A stretch of 64,000 nt of DNA, taken from NCBI RefSeq assembly GCF_041435195.1, contig NZ_CP108106.1, positions 992,001-1,056,000 of the forward strand, read 5' to 3'. Source of the DNA: Streptomyces sp. NBC_00224. Lineage in GTDB: Bacteria; Actinomycetota; Actinomycetes; Streptomycetales; Streptomycetaceae. The notes under the pieces are model-generated. The model saw only the letters and a list, made by a program, of their open reading frames with translations. It had not been told where the DNA came from and made no database searches. Position 1 is the stretch's first letter. The number at the start of each line of letters is the position of its first letter. The position numbers were made by a program, and so were the translations under genes. Below, in pieces: positions 43,067 to 50,818 of the stretch.

Positions 43067-46000
43067 TCAGGGGCGGGGGTCTCGGAGTCGGCCGATCCGC
43101 TCCCGGTCCAGGCGCAGTTCGGTACGGATGAGGCGGGTGATCCGCCCGATGATCCGGTGCACCAGCTCGTCGAGCTGGAAGTCAGTGAGCTCGCGCGGGT
43201 CGAACCCGCCGGCGGGCACCGCCGTGTACGCGGGCGGCGGGTCCGCCGCCGACGACGTCACGGAGTTGCCGGGCGTGTACGGGGGCGGGCTGTCATCCGG
43301 GGCCGGGCTGTAGGGCGGCGGAGGGTCGGCCGGTGGGGCGTGGCCGGTCGAGGAACTTCCCAGGTGGCTCAGATTGGATGCCACGGAGGACGCCACGGAG
43401 GCGGCGAGCGCGCCGATGCTCCGGCCGGTACGCCGACCGGGCAGACGCTGGACCGTCGGCATCGAGGTGGTACGCACGGGCGCCTGGGCACCCGCTGCCG
43501 GTACGGGGGCGGAATGGAGCGGGTGAGGCGGTGACTGCGGGGGCGGAGTGAGGCGGGTGACGGGCAACGGGGTCCTGGTGCCGACGGCGCCGGGCGCGGA
43601 CGGGCGGAGCAGGGGCACGGCCTTGGGGAGCGCGGGACGGGAACCGCGTGCGCGCTGGACCGGGGGGAGAGGCCCGCTGGAGGAGAGCGCGGCTGCCGGG
43701 GTCGCGGCAGGGACATGGTGGACAGGCGGCGGGGGCGACATGGGAAGGGAAGGGGCGACGCCCGGCGAAGGGGGCGTGGGTGAGAGGGGCGGGGGCGGCA
43801 CCGCACCGCTGCTGGTCGGTGCGGCGGCTCGCTGGACCGGCGCGGGTGTACCGCCGTTGGTGCCGCGGGTCCCGGGGCCCGGTGCCGTACGCCGCCCGGC
43901 GAGCGGCACGGAGTCGGCGGGCGGGGCGCTGAGCGGGGCACCGAGCGGGGAGCGCCGGGCCGGGGTGGAGCTGAGCGGAGCCGGAGTGGTGGCGGCCGGT
44001 CCCGGAACCGGCGCCGGGCTCACGGGCGAGGCGGCTTGACGGGACGGGCTCGGGCCGAGGGTGGCCGACCTCGACAGGACGGGCGCGCCGAGGCCCGCAC
44101 GGGCTGCCGAAGTGCTGCGCTGGACCGGGTGTACGGAGGTGGAGTCGGCGGAGCGCCGGGAGGCGGCGCTCGTGGTCGTCGGTCCCGGCAGGGAGCTGGA
44201 GGTGGCCGGGGCGGCGCCCGGGAGCGACGGCGGACCCGAAGGTGCCGGGGAGACGGCCGGGCCTGCGGGTCCGGCAGCAGGGCGCGCGGTGGAGCGCTGC
44301 ACCGGTGTTGCCGCGTGGCCCGGGGGGACGGCGGGAATGCCCGAATACGGCGCCGTACCGGACGTCGACGGACCCGGCGCGGTCGGCGCGCGGCGTGCCG
44401 GTGCCGGAGTCGGGGCCGAAGTCGGGGTCGGTGCCGGAGTCGGAGTCGGTGAAGGCTGCGTCGTCTCCGGTCGGCGACCGCCGGCTGTTGCCTGTCGCTG
44501 CACGGTGTCCTTCGCGCCGGTTACGTGGGGCGAACGATCGCCGTTGGACGGTGTGTTCACCGAAGGCAGCTGCGCCGAAGGCGCGTCGGCGGCGCTGCGC
44601 GTCGACGCGGGGTCGGGAGCGGGCCGCCTCCGGGCGCCGGCAGAGCCGGGCGACGAAGGCCCGGCGCCGGACGGTCGGTTGGCGCCGGGCACCCCTCCCC
44701 CGCCGGAACTCGGTGCGGACGTCTGCGGAGACACGGCCCGCTGGACCGACGTGGGCGGCAGCGGCGCGCGCGACGTGCCAGGACCTCCACCGGCCGGGAC
44801 TCCTGGCCGCGGCGTGCTGGTCGTCCGGTCGGCGCCGGGCGCGTGTGCCGTTCGGTCAGCGGCCCCGGTGGGGCGGTCGTTGTTCGGCAGCGCGCCGTCA
44901 AAGTCAGCTGTGGGACCGCTTGTCGGCACAGTACGGGGCGCCGGGGAGGGGCGGGAGCCTGACGTGTCGGCGGGTGCGGTCCGGGCGGTTGATGCGGGGC
45001 TCCGCGTCGAGGACGCCCGCTGCACGACCGGGTTGCCGCTCGTCGTACGGGTGCTGGGGGCAGGCGCCGCAGTGCCGCCGGGCGGGGTCGCCGGGCGTAT
45101 CGGGGTGGGACGAACGGCGGGCTCGGTCGGCGCGGGCCCGCTCACGGGCACCGCACGCTGCACCGGGGCGCCCGGCGAAGGAGCCGTCCCGGGGCCGGGT
45201 GTGGTCGGGCCGCCGGGCGCAGTCGCGCGGGATCCTGCATCAGGACCCGGGCCGGGCACGGTCGGTGCGGGGCCACGCGGGGGCGCCCCGCCCTCGACCG
45301 GGGCGCCCGGAGAGGTACGCGCCCCGGCGTCAGGCGCGGCCCGATCGCCGGACCGCTTCGCGGTACGTACCGGATCAGGAGCAGCGGCATCAGAACCACG
45401 GACCGTCGCGGCGGGCCTGGACCCCTGCGCGGACACCGCCCGCTGCACCGGCCGGACGGCCGCCGCCGGGGCACCGGTGGGCGCGGATCCACGGGTCGCG
45501 GACGGGCCCGTCGCCGGCTCGGCCGGAACGGGCCGCGGCGAGGCCGGGCCCGTTCGGTCGTCGTCGTTGGACGGCTGCGCCGCTGCGGAGGACCCCGGCT
45601 CGGCACCCGTGGTCCGGCGGGTGGCGGGCAGAGTACGGCGCTGTACGGCCGCCGCCTCGGTCGGAGCCTTGGTCAGGGAGGGCCGGGGCACGGGCCGGGC
45701 GGAGGGCACGGGTGTCGCGCGCATGCCTCGGGGGGCCCGGGGCTGCGTGTTCACCGGTGCTGTGGCCCCACCTGCCCGCGCGGAGTGCGCCGCCCGCTGG
45801 ATCGGCCGGGCGGGTGCTGTGGAGCGCTGCACCGGTGCGACGCTCGCGCCCGGCCCCAACGCCGTGGGTGCGGCCGAGGCCGTGGGTACGGACGGCGTGC
45901 TCGTCGCCGGTACCGACCGCAGCGGCGCGACCGGCATCCGCTGCGCCACCGGACCACCGGCGGGCGCGCCCAACAGACCTGCTCGCGCAGGCCGTTCGGA

Positions 46001-46372
46001 CTCCGCCGGGGACAGCGTCGCGCCGGTGAACGCGCGCGAGAGCAGGCTGCTGCCCGCCGCCGGGTCCAGGACGACCGGGGACGGCGCCGCCGTGAACGAC
46101 GGGTTCTGCCACGTCGGCAGCCGCCCACCGAAACCGGCGTCCACGACCCCCGCACGCGTATCGCCCACCGCCCGCTGGATCTGCGGCATGTGAGGCCAGG
46201 CCGCGACGGCCGTGGACGCGTCCGGGCGTGCCGGGCCGCTGACCGGGTCCGGGCCAGAGCCCGTCGCCACGCCCACGCCCGCACTCACAGCGGCACCGGG
46301 ACCGCCTTCGTCCCCGCCGACACCCTCCCCGCGCTCGTCCCGACGCGCCCGCAGCCGGTCCAGGAATCCCAC
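43067..46372 (-). CDS. Large disordered PVQR-repeat protein in tape-measure position
   Basis: This 1101-residue protein is almost entirely Pro/Ala/Ser/Thr/Gly-rich and predicted disordered. About fifteen [VIA]QR motifs recur (twelve VQR, e.g. PVQRSTA, PVQRAVS, TVQRQAT), spaced tens of residues apart. Near the C-terminus are three PPxY-type motifs and a short helical, conserved-looking end (LTDFQLDELVHRIIGRITR... RLRDPRP). It has no catalytic domain. By synteny (after sheath, tube and chaperones; before hub) this is where a tape measure lies. GTG start at 46372, 3 bp after the DUF6760-like stop. It may be a tape measure, a cargo scaffold or an effector carrier; none is proven. Confidence 0.72.
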   Translation of the reverse strand: MGFLDRLRARRDERGEGVGGDEGGPGAAVSAGVGVATGSGPDPVSGPARPDASTAVAAWPHMPQIQRAVGDTRAGVVDAGFGGRLPTWQNPSFTAAPSPVVLDPAAGSSLLSRAFTGATLSPAESERPARAGLLGAPAGGPVAQRMPVAPLRSVPATSTPSVPTASAAPTALGPGASVAPVQRSTAPARPIQRAAHSARAGGATAPVNTQPRAPRGMRATPVPSARPVPRPSLTKAPTEAAAVQRRTLPATRRTTGAEPGSSAAAQPSNDDDRTGPASPRPVPAEPATGPSATRGSAPTGAPAAAVRPVQRAVSAQGSRPAATVRGSDAAAPDPVRTAKRSGDRAAPDAGARTSPGAPVEGGAPPRGPAPTVPGPGPDAGSRATAPGGPTTPGPGTAPSPGAPVQRAVPVSGPAPTEPAVRPTPIRPATPPGGTAAPAPSTRTTSGNPVVQRASSTRSPASTARTAPADTSGSRPSPAPRTVPTSGPTADFDGALPNNDRPTGAADRTAHAPGADRTTSTPRPGVPAGGGPGTSRAPLPPTSVQRAVSPQTSAPSSGGGGVPGANRPSGAGPSSPGSAGARRRPAPDPASTRSAADAPSAQLPSVNTPSNGDRSPHVTGAKDTVQRQATAGGRRPETTQPSPTPTPAPTPTSAPTPAPARRAPTAPGPSTSGTAPYSGIPAVPPGHAATPVQRSTARPAAGPAGPAVSPAPSGPPSLPGAAPATSSSLPGPTTTSAASRRSADSTSVHPVQRSTSAARAGLGAPVLSRSATLGPSPSRQAASPVSPAPVPGPAATTPAPLSSTPARRSPLGAPLSAPPADSVPLAGRRTAPGPGTRGTNGGTPAPVQRAAAPTSSGAVPPPPLSPTPPSPGVAPSLPMSPPPPVHHVPAATPAAALSSSGPLPPVQRARGSRPALPKAVPLLRPSAPGAVGTRTPLPVTRLTPPPQSPPHPLHSAPVPAAGAQAPVRTTSMPTVQRLPGRRTGRSIGALAASVASSVASNLSHLGSSSTGHAPPADPPPPYSPAPDDSPPPYTPGNSVTSSAADPPPAYTAVPAGGFDPRELTDFQLDELVHRIIGRITRLIRTELRLDRERIGRLRDPRP

Positions 46373-46375
46373 CGC

Positions 46376-46534
46376 TCAGCCCTCCGCCGCGCCGCGCGTC
46401 ACCAAGGACGCGATCTGGTCCGTGTACCGGCGGCGGTCGTGGTGTTCCAGGTCCAGGATCGCCTCCAGGCTCCAGTGGAAGTGGTAGGCGACGTACGCGA
46501 CCTCCTCGTGCAGCCGGTCGGTCGCGTACGTCAC
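46376..46534 (-). CDS. DUF6760-like small tail protein
   Basis: This encodes 52 residues starting GTG (VTYATDRLHEEVAYVAYHFH) with the DUF6760-type core WSLEAILDLEHHDRRRYTDQ. It overlaps the preceding chaperone-like gene by 4 bp (GTGA). In phage-like clusters it pairs with the tail-assembly chaperone upstream of the tape measure. A coupled two-gene chaperone is likely; ribosomal frameshifting is not seen. Confidence 0.75.
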   Translation of the reverse strand: MTYATDRLHEEVAYVAYHFHWSLEAILDLEHHDRRRYTDQIASLVTRGAAEG

Positions 46535-47031
46535 GATTCCCCCAGGCGGCTCCCGCCGAGTTCCACTTCGAAGGGCTCCGAGCAGTGCGGGCACCGGACG
46601 GCCGCCCGGGTGTGGCCCTCCGCGTTGATCTGGCGGTAGAAGTCCTGCAGGAACGCCAGGTCGGAGGCGAACATGTTCTCCACGATCCCGTCGTGCACCA
46701 TCGTCAGCGTGCCGAGGCGGGTGATGACCCGGCCGAGCAGCACGACCGAGAGGTACGCCGGGTTCTCCTGGACGCGCACGTCACGCAGCGGGACGAGTTC
46801 GTCCCGTGCCGTGGACAGGCGCATCACCCCGTCCCGGTGCACCGTGCCCGAGTCGTCCACGTATCCGCGCGGCAACTCGAAAGGGAACTCGGTGCGCAAC
46901 TGGTCCCGTTGAACCGTCTCGGCAGGTTGCTGCTCGGGGGATGCGACGGCGGGAGCCGACTGGGGGTAGCCCTCTCCCGCCGCCGCGCTCATGGGGGCGG
47001 CGCCCGGCGCTGAGGCCGTCGTACGCCGCAT
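46531..47031 (-). CDS. Tail-assembly chaperone-like protein with zinc-ribbon end
   Basis: This 166-residue protein has a disordered N-terminus with one VQR motif (AETVQRDQLRTEFPFELPRGY). The core is VHRDGVMRLSTARDELVPLR, VLLGRVITRLGTLTMVHDGI and LAFLQDFYRQINAEGH, the tail assembly family of Myoviridae. The C-terminal CPHCSEPF adds two cysteines of a possible zinc knuckle. It starts at the tube gene's stop (1-bp overlap). It probably helps tape-measure or tube assembly. Confidence 0.78.
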   Translation of the reverse strand: MRRTTASAPGAAPMSAAAGEGYPQSAPAVASPEQQPAETVQRDQLRTEFPFELPRGYVDDSGTVHRDGVMRLSTARDELVPLRDVRVQENPAYLSVVLLGRVITRLGTLTMVHDGIVENMFASDLAFLQDFYRQINAEGHTRAAVRCPHCSEPFEVELGGSRLGES

Positions 47032-47477
47032 TACTCGATGACCAGTTCTTCGAACACGATGGTGACGGTCTCGGTCAGCGCGGCGGCCTCGCCCGCCTTC
47101 ACCGAACTGGCGTCGATCTTGCTGCACCAGGCGTTGCGCAGGTTGTACCGCTTCACCGGGTTGTCCTCGAAGTCCATCAGGATGATGGAGGCGTTCTTGC
47201 GGGCCGTGGACATCCGGCCGTTGATGGAGTCGTTGATCCACTGGGTGAACGAGGACGACTGCGTCATACCGCGCACGACGGTGCACTGGCCGTCCTTCTG
47301 CGTGCCCGGCAGCAGGGCGATCTCGCTCTTGCCTGTCGCGCCGTTGTTCTGCGGGTACTTGATGACGTCCTGTTCGAGGCTGAGGCCGCTGACCTCGGCA
47401 AGGTACTCGACCATCACCCCGTCGATCTGGAGCCCGAAATTGTGTGAGGTAAGGGAGTCACCCGGCTGGAGAGACAT
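47031..47477 (-). CDS. CIS inner tube protein (gp19-like)
   Basis: This 148-residue protein begins MSLQPGDSLTSHNFGLQIDG and includes EVSGLSLEQDVIKYPQNNG and CTVVRGMTQSSSFTQWINDS, typical of T4 gp19/Hcp-like rings that stack inside the sheath. The DNA starts 86 bp after the sheath stop and ends overlapping the next gene by 1 bp. AAGGACAG upstream is a modest RBS. Confidence 0.9.
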   Translation of the reverse strand: MSLQPGDSLTSHNFGLQIDGVMVEYLAEVSGLSLEQDVIKYPQNNGATGKSEIALLPGTQKDGQCTVVRGMTQSSSFTQWINDSINGRMSTARKNASIILMDFEDNPVKRYNLRNAWCSKIDASSVKAGEAAALTETVTIVFEELVIE

Positions 47478-47563
47478 CTGTTCGCTGTCCTTCTAAAGGA
47501 AAAGGGAAGGGAAAGGGCTGACGGCGGGCAGGGGCACCGAGATCAGGTGCCGAGAGGCCCGGC

Positions 47564-49174
47564 CTACTCCTCCAGCTCCCCGCTGCCGCTGGAGAACTGG
47601 GCCAGCCGGAAGATCACGAACTCGGCGGGCTTGACCGGCGCGATGCCGATCTCGCACACCACCCGGCCGAGGTCGACCGACTCCGGCGGGTTCGTCTCCT
47701 CGTCGCACTTGACGTAGTACGCCTCCGCCGGGCTCTGGCCGAAGAGCGCTCCGCTGCGCCACTCGTTGACCAGGAACGCCGAGATGTTGCGGCGGATGCG
47801 GGCCCAGAGGTTGTGGTCGTTCGGCTCGAACACCACCCACTGGGTGCCGATCAGGATCGACTCCTCCAGGTAGTTGAAGTACCGGCGGATGTTCAGGTAG
47901 CGCCAGGCCGGGTCGGAGGAGAGGGTGCGGGCGCCCCACACGCGGATGCCGCGGCCGGGGAAGGACCGGATGCAGTTGACGCCGATGGGGTTGAGCAGGT
48001 CCTGCTCGCCCCGGGTGATCTGGAGTTCGAGGTCGACGGCGCCGCGCACGACCTCGTTGGCGGGGGCCTTGTGCACACCGCGCTCGGAGTCGTTGCGGGC
48101 CCAGATGCCGGCGATGTGGCCGCTCGGCGGGATGAGGCGCGACTGCCCGGAGGTCGGGTCGAAGGACTTGATCCAGGGGTAGTACAGGGCCGCGTACTTG
48201 GAGTCGTAACCGGCCGTCTCCTGGCGCCATACGCGGATCTGACGGGCATTCAGCCCGGGCGGCGGGTCGATGATGGCGACCCGGTCCCCCATCAGCTCGC
48301 AGTGGGCGATGAGGCCGAGCTGGACGGCCTTGACGGCCTCCAGGTCGATCGCGCCGCGCTGGTAGGCCGCCATCAGGTCGGGCACGGCGACCATGGAGAT
48401 CTCGTCGATGGCCTCCAGGCCGCCGAAGCCCGTGCGGTCGGCGGAGTCACCGAGGTAGTGGGCCGGGCCGGGGTGTGCGGCCTCGCCCGGGGCGGCGTCC
48501 GGGGACACGGCGGCAGCGGGAGCGGGCGGCGCGGGCAGCGTCACCGTCTGGTTCTCCGGCCGGGCCAGCTGCGCGGAGGGCGCCGTCTCCGTCACGGTGA
48601 TGAGCCTGGACTGCTCCTTGACCTGCGTCACGACGTAGGAGCGGTTGCCCTTCTTCGCGCTCACGTCGAAGGTCTCGACCGGCTTGCCGCCGTCCTTGAC
48701 GATCAGCCGGAACCGCTCGGCGGGGCCCTCGCCCTCGGGGTCGGCGACCTCGACGGTCAGCGGACCGTTCGTACCGGCGGCGGTGGCCGTCACGGCGAAC
48801 GTGCCGAGCTGCGCGGGCTCGGCGGCGGGCAGGGCGGCCGGGGCGGAAGCGCCCGCCACCGCGGCCGGATTCGAGGCTGCTCCCCCGCCGTCCCCGGCGG
48901 CGCCATCGGCCGAGCCGCCGACCCGGACGACGTACGCGGCGGAACCGCCGTTGTTGAAGAACCCGTAGACGGAGTGCGCGAGGTAGTAGCCGTCGGAGAA
49001 GACACCGAAGGCCGCGACGTACTGCGTCCAGTTGGTCACCAGGGTCGGTTCGTTCAGCGGTCCGGTCGGGGCGAGGCCGACGAAGGCCGCGACCGAGGTG
49101 CCCACACCCTCGATCGGGCGCGAACCACTGGCCACCTCCTCGACGTAGACGCCGGGCGACAGATAGGACGGCAT
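47564..49174 (-). CDS. CIS tail sheath protein
   Basis: This 536-residue protein is the contractile sheath subunit. The start MPSYLSPGVYVEEVASGSRP and the C-terminal end (EIGIAPVKPAEFVIFRLAQF) are hallmarks of phage_sheath_1 proteins. A middle insertion (about residues 90-230), rich in Ala/Gly and with a beta domain (FRLIVKDGGKPVETFDVSAK), is larger than in some phages. GGAGAGCAG precedes the ATG at 49174. The gene heads the minus-strand operon, and its promoter lies in the divergent 236-bp gap. Confidence 0.93.
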   Translation of the reverse strand: MPSYLSPGVYVEEVASGSRPIEGVGTSVAAFVGLAPTGPLNEPTLVTNWTQYVAAFGVFSDGYYLAHSVYGFFNNGGSAAYVVRVGGSADGAAGDGGGAASNPAAVAGASAPAALPAAEPAQLGTFAVTATAAGTNGPLTVEVADPEGEGPAERFRLIVKDGGKPVETFDVSAKKGNRSYVVTQVKEQSRLITVTETAPSAQLARPENQTVTLPAPPAPAAAVSPDAAPGEAAHPGPAHYLGDSADRTGFGGLEAIDEISMVAVPDLMAAYQRGAIDLEAVKAVQLGLIAHCELMGDRVAIIDPPPGLNARQIRVWRQETAGYDSKYAALYYPWIKSFDPTSGQSRLIPPSGHIAGIWARNDSERGVHKAPANEVVRGAVDLELQITRGEQDLLNPIGVNCIRSFPGRGIRVWGARTLSSDPAWRYLNIRRYFNYLEESILIGTQWVVFEPNDHNLWARIRRNISAFLVNEWRSGALFGQSPAEAYYVKCDEETNPPESVDLGRVVCEIGIAPVKPAEFVIFRLAQFSSGSGELEE

Positions 49175-49410
49175 GCTCTGCTCTCCTCGGGGTACGCGAC
49201 AGGACTTCTCTCACTCTCACTCGCGCGCCACCCCCACCGAAACGGCCTCAGGGGCCGGTGCGGGGGCAGTGAGGCTGCCCCTGGCGATGCCCGTAAGGAC
49301 CGACTCCCGGTCCGCGTGGACCGCAAGGGCAGGCAGACAGGTAATGCCGGGCAACCCACCGTGTCCCAAGGGCTCCTGACACCACGGAAGGTGCCCCCTA
49401 GCGTCGTGAT
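49175..49410. promoter_or_regulatory. Divergent promoter region of the CIS cluster (236 bp)
   Basis: The region separates the minus-strand CIS operon (sheath, start 49174) from the plus-strand membrane gene (GTG 49411). Minus-strand promoter elements are not clear. On the plus strand TAGCGT at 49399-49404 lies 6 bp before the GTG, so that mRNA may be leaderless. It is the likely site of cluster regulation. Confidence 0.5.
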
Positions 49411-50817
49411 GTGAGCCTATGGACTTCCCTGGAACCCGCGTCCGCGACCGTCGACCCCGGCAGCACCACCCAGGTGCGCCTACGGGTGCGCAACACCGGT
49501 GACGTGGTGGACGAATACCGCTTCGAGCCCGTGGGCGGGCCCGCGCCCTGGACCAGGGTGGAGCCGCAGACGCTGCGGCTGTACCCGGGAACGACGGGGA
49601 CGGTGGAGCTGACCTTCACGCCACCCCGCACCCCGGACGCGACGGCCGGGCCGAACCCGTACGCGGTGCGGATCACCCCGACCGAGCACCCACAGGCGGT
49701 GACCGTCCCGGAGGGAAACCTCACCATCACGCCGTTCAGCGAAGTGCGGGCGGAACTCGTGCCGGTGACGGTCAAGGGGCGGTTCCGGGGACGACCACGG
49801 CTGGCGGTCGACAATCTCGGCAACACCAAGGTGACCGCGTCGGTCAGTGGCAGCGACTCCGGGGAGCACCTCTCGTACGAGATCCGCCCCGCCGCCCTGC
49901 AGATCGAGCCGGGCCGTGCGGCGTTCGTGGACGCGGCGCTCAGGCCCCGGCGGATCATCTGGTTCGGCTCCAGGGAGGAACGGCCGTTCACCCTGGCCGT
50001 ACGACGCTCCGGAGCCGAACCCACCCAGGTGCAGGGCACATATGTGCAGCGAGGCTTCCTGCCCCGCTGGCTGGCGACCTCCCTCGGCCTCGTCACCGCC
50101 CTCGCGATCACCTTCGTCATGCTGTGGATCGCCTACAAGCCCCAGGTGCGCAGCAGCGCCACGGAACAGACCCAGCAGGCGGGCAACACCCTTCCGCCCA
50201 GCGCCGCCCCCAAGCCGCTGGCCTCTCCCAGTGCCGCCGAGCCGCCCGCGAAGGAGCAGCCGCCCGCCGGGGGGGATTCCAAGGGCGGCGGCGGTGACCC
50301 GGAATCGTCCAAGAAGCCGGCCGGCCCACCCCCCGTGGTGCCTGCCGAGAACATCCTGCTGCGCAACACCACCACCAAGATGTGCGCCGAACTCCCCGGG
50401 CGCGACAAGGGGCAGCTCAACGGCCCTGTCCAGCAGGCGACCTGCCACGAGACGGGCGACAACCAGAACTGGAACCTGGAAGTGACGGAGCCCAAGGGGG
50501 GCCCGGGCGGAGCCCCGCTGTTCCTGATCCGGAACGTCAAGGACCAGCTGTGCATGGACCTGCCCTACAACGGGGCCCAGCCCATCCGTACCGGCATCAC
50601 CGAGTTCACCTGCGACGGCACGACCGGCGACAACCAGCTGTGGTGGATCCAGAAGCAGGACAGCGGCGCCTACTGGATCCGTAACTTCGCCAGCAACAAC
50701 AAGTGCCTGGACGTCGGGGGCTACAGCGACGGCGGTGTCGGCACCAGGCTGACGCTCTTCGACTGCAGCAACACCGACGACCAGGAGTGGCAGATCATCC
50801 ACCCCGCGAAGGACTGA
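49411..50817 (+). CDS. Bitopic membrane protein with N-terminal beta domains and ricin-type lectin
   Basis: This 468-residue protein has no signal peptide. Residues ~1-215 form two Ig-like or NEW3-like beta domains (LEPASATVDPGSTTQVRLRV; later TVKGRFRGRPRLAVDNLGNT). One membrane helix lies at about 221-245 (TSLGLVTALAITFVMLW). A Pro/Gly/Ser linker (about 250-310) follows, then a RICIN beta-trefoil lectin (about 313-468) with repeated W/Q motifs (DNQNWNLEV, DNQLWWIQ, DDQEWQIIHP). The N-terminus is probably cytosolic and the lectin outside, as would suit a docking protein between cytosolic CIS and the wall. A membrane protein called CisA is part of CIS function in Streptomyces; this is a candidate by position and topology only. 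GTG start; possible leaderless -10 at 49399-49404. Confidence 0.7.
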   Translation: MSLWTSLEPASATVDPGSTTQVRLRVRNTGDVVDEYRFEPVGGPAPWTRVEPQTLRLYPGTTGTVELTFTPPRTPDATAGPNPYAVRITPTEHPQAVTVPEGNLTITPFSEVRAELVPVTVKGRFRGRPRLAVDNLGNTKVTASVSGSDSGEHLSYEIRPAALQIEPGRAAFVDAALRPRRIIWFGSREERPFTLAVRRSGAEPTQVQGTYVQRGFLPRWLATSLGLVTALAITFVMLWIAYKPQVRSSATEQTQQAGNTLPPSAAPKPLASPSAAEPPAKEQPPAGGDSKGGGGDPESSKKPAGPPPVVPAENILLRNTTTKMCAELPGRDKGQLNGPVQQATCHETGDNQNWNLEVTEPKGGPGGAPLFLIRNVKDQLCMDLPYNGAQPIRTGITEFTCDGTTGDNQLWWIQKQDSGAYWIRNFASNNKCLDVGGYSDGGVGTRLTLFDCSNTDDQEWQIIHPAKD

Positions 50818-50818
50818 G

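Noticed and set aside
44061..46193. 710-codon open frame on + over the PVQR protein
   Set aside because: The reverse of a repeat-rich GC coding strand gives an open frame by composition alone.
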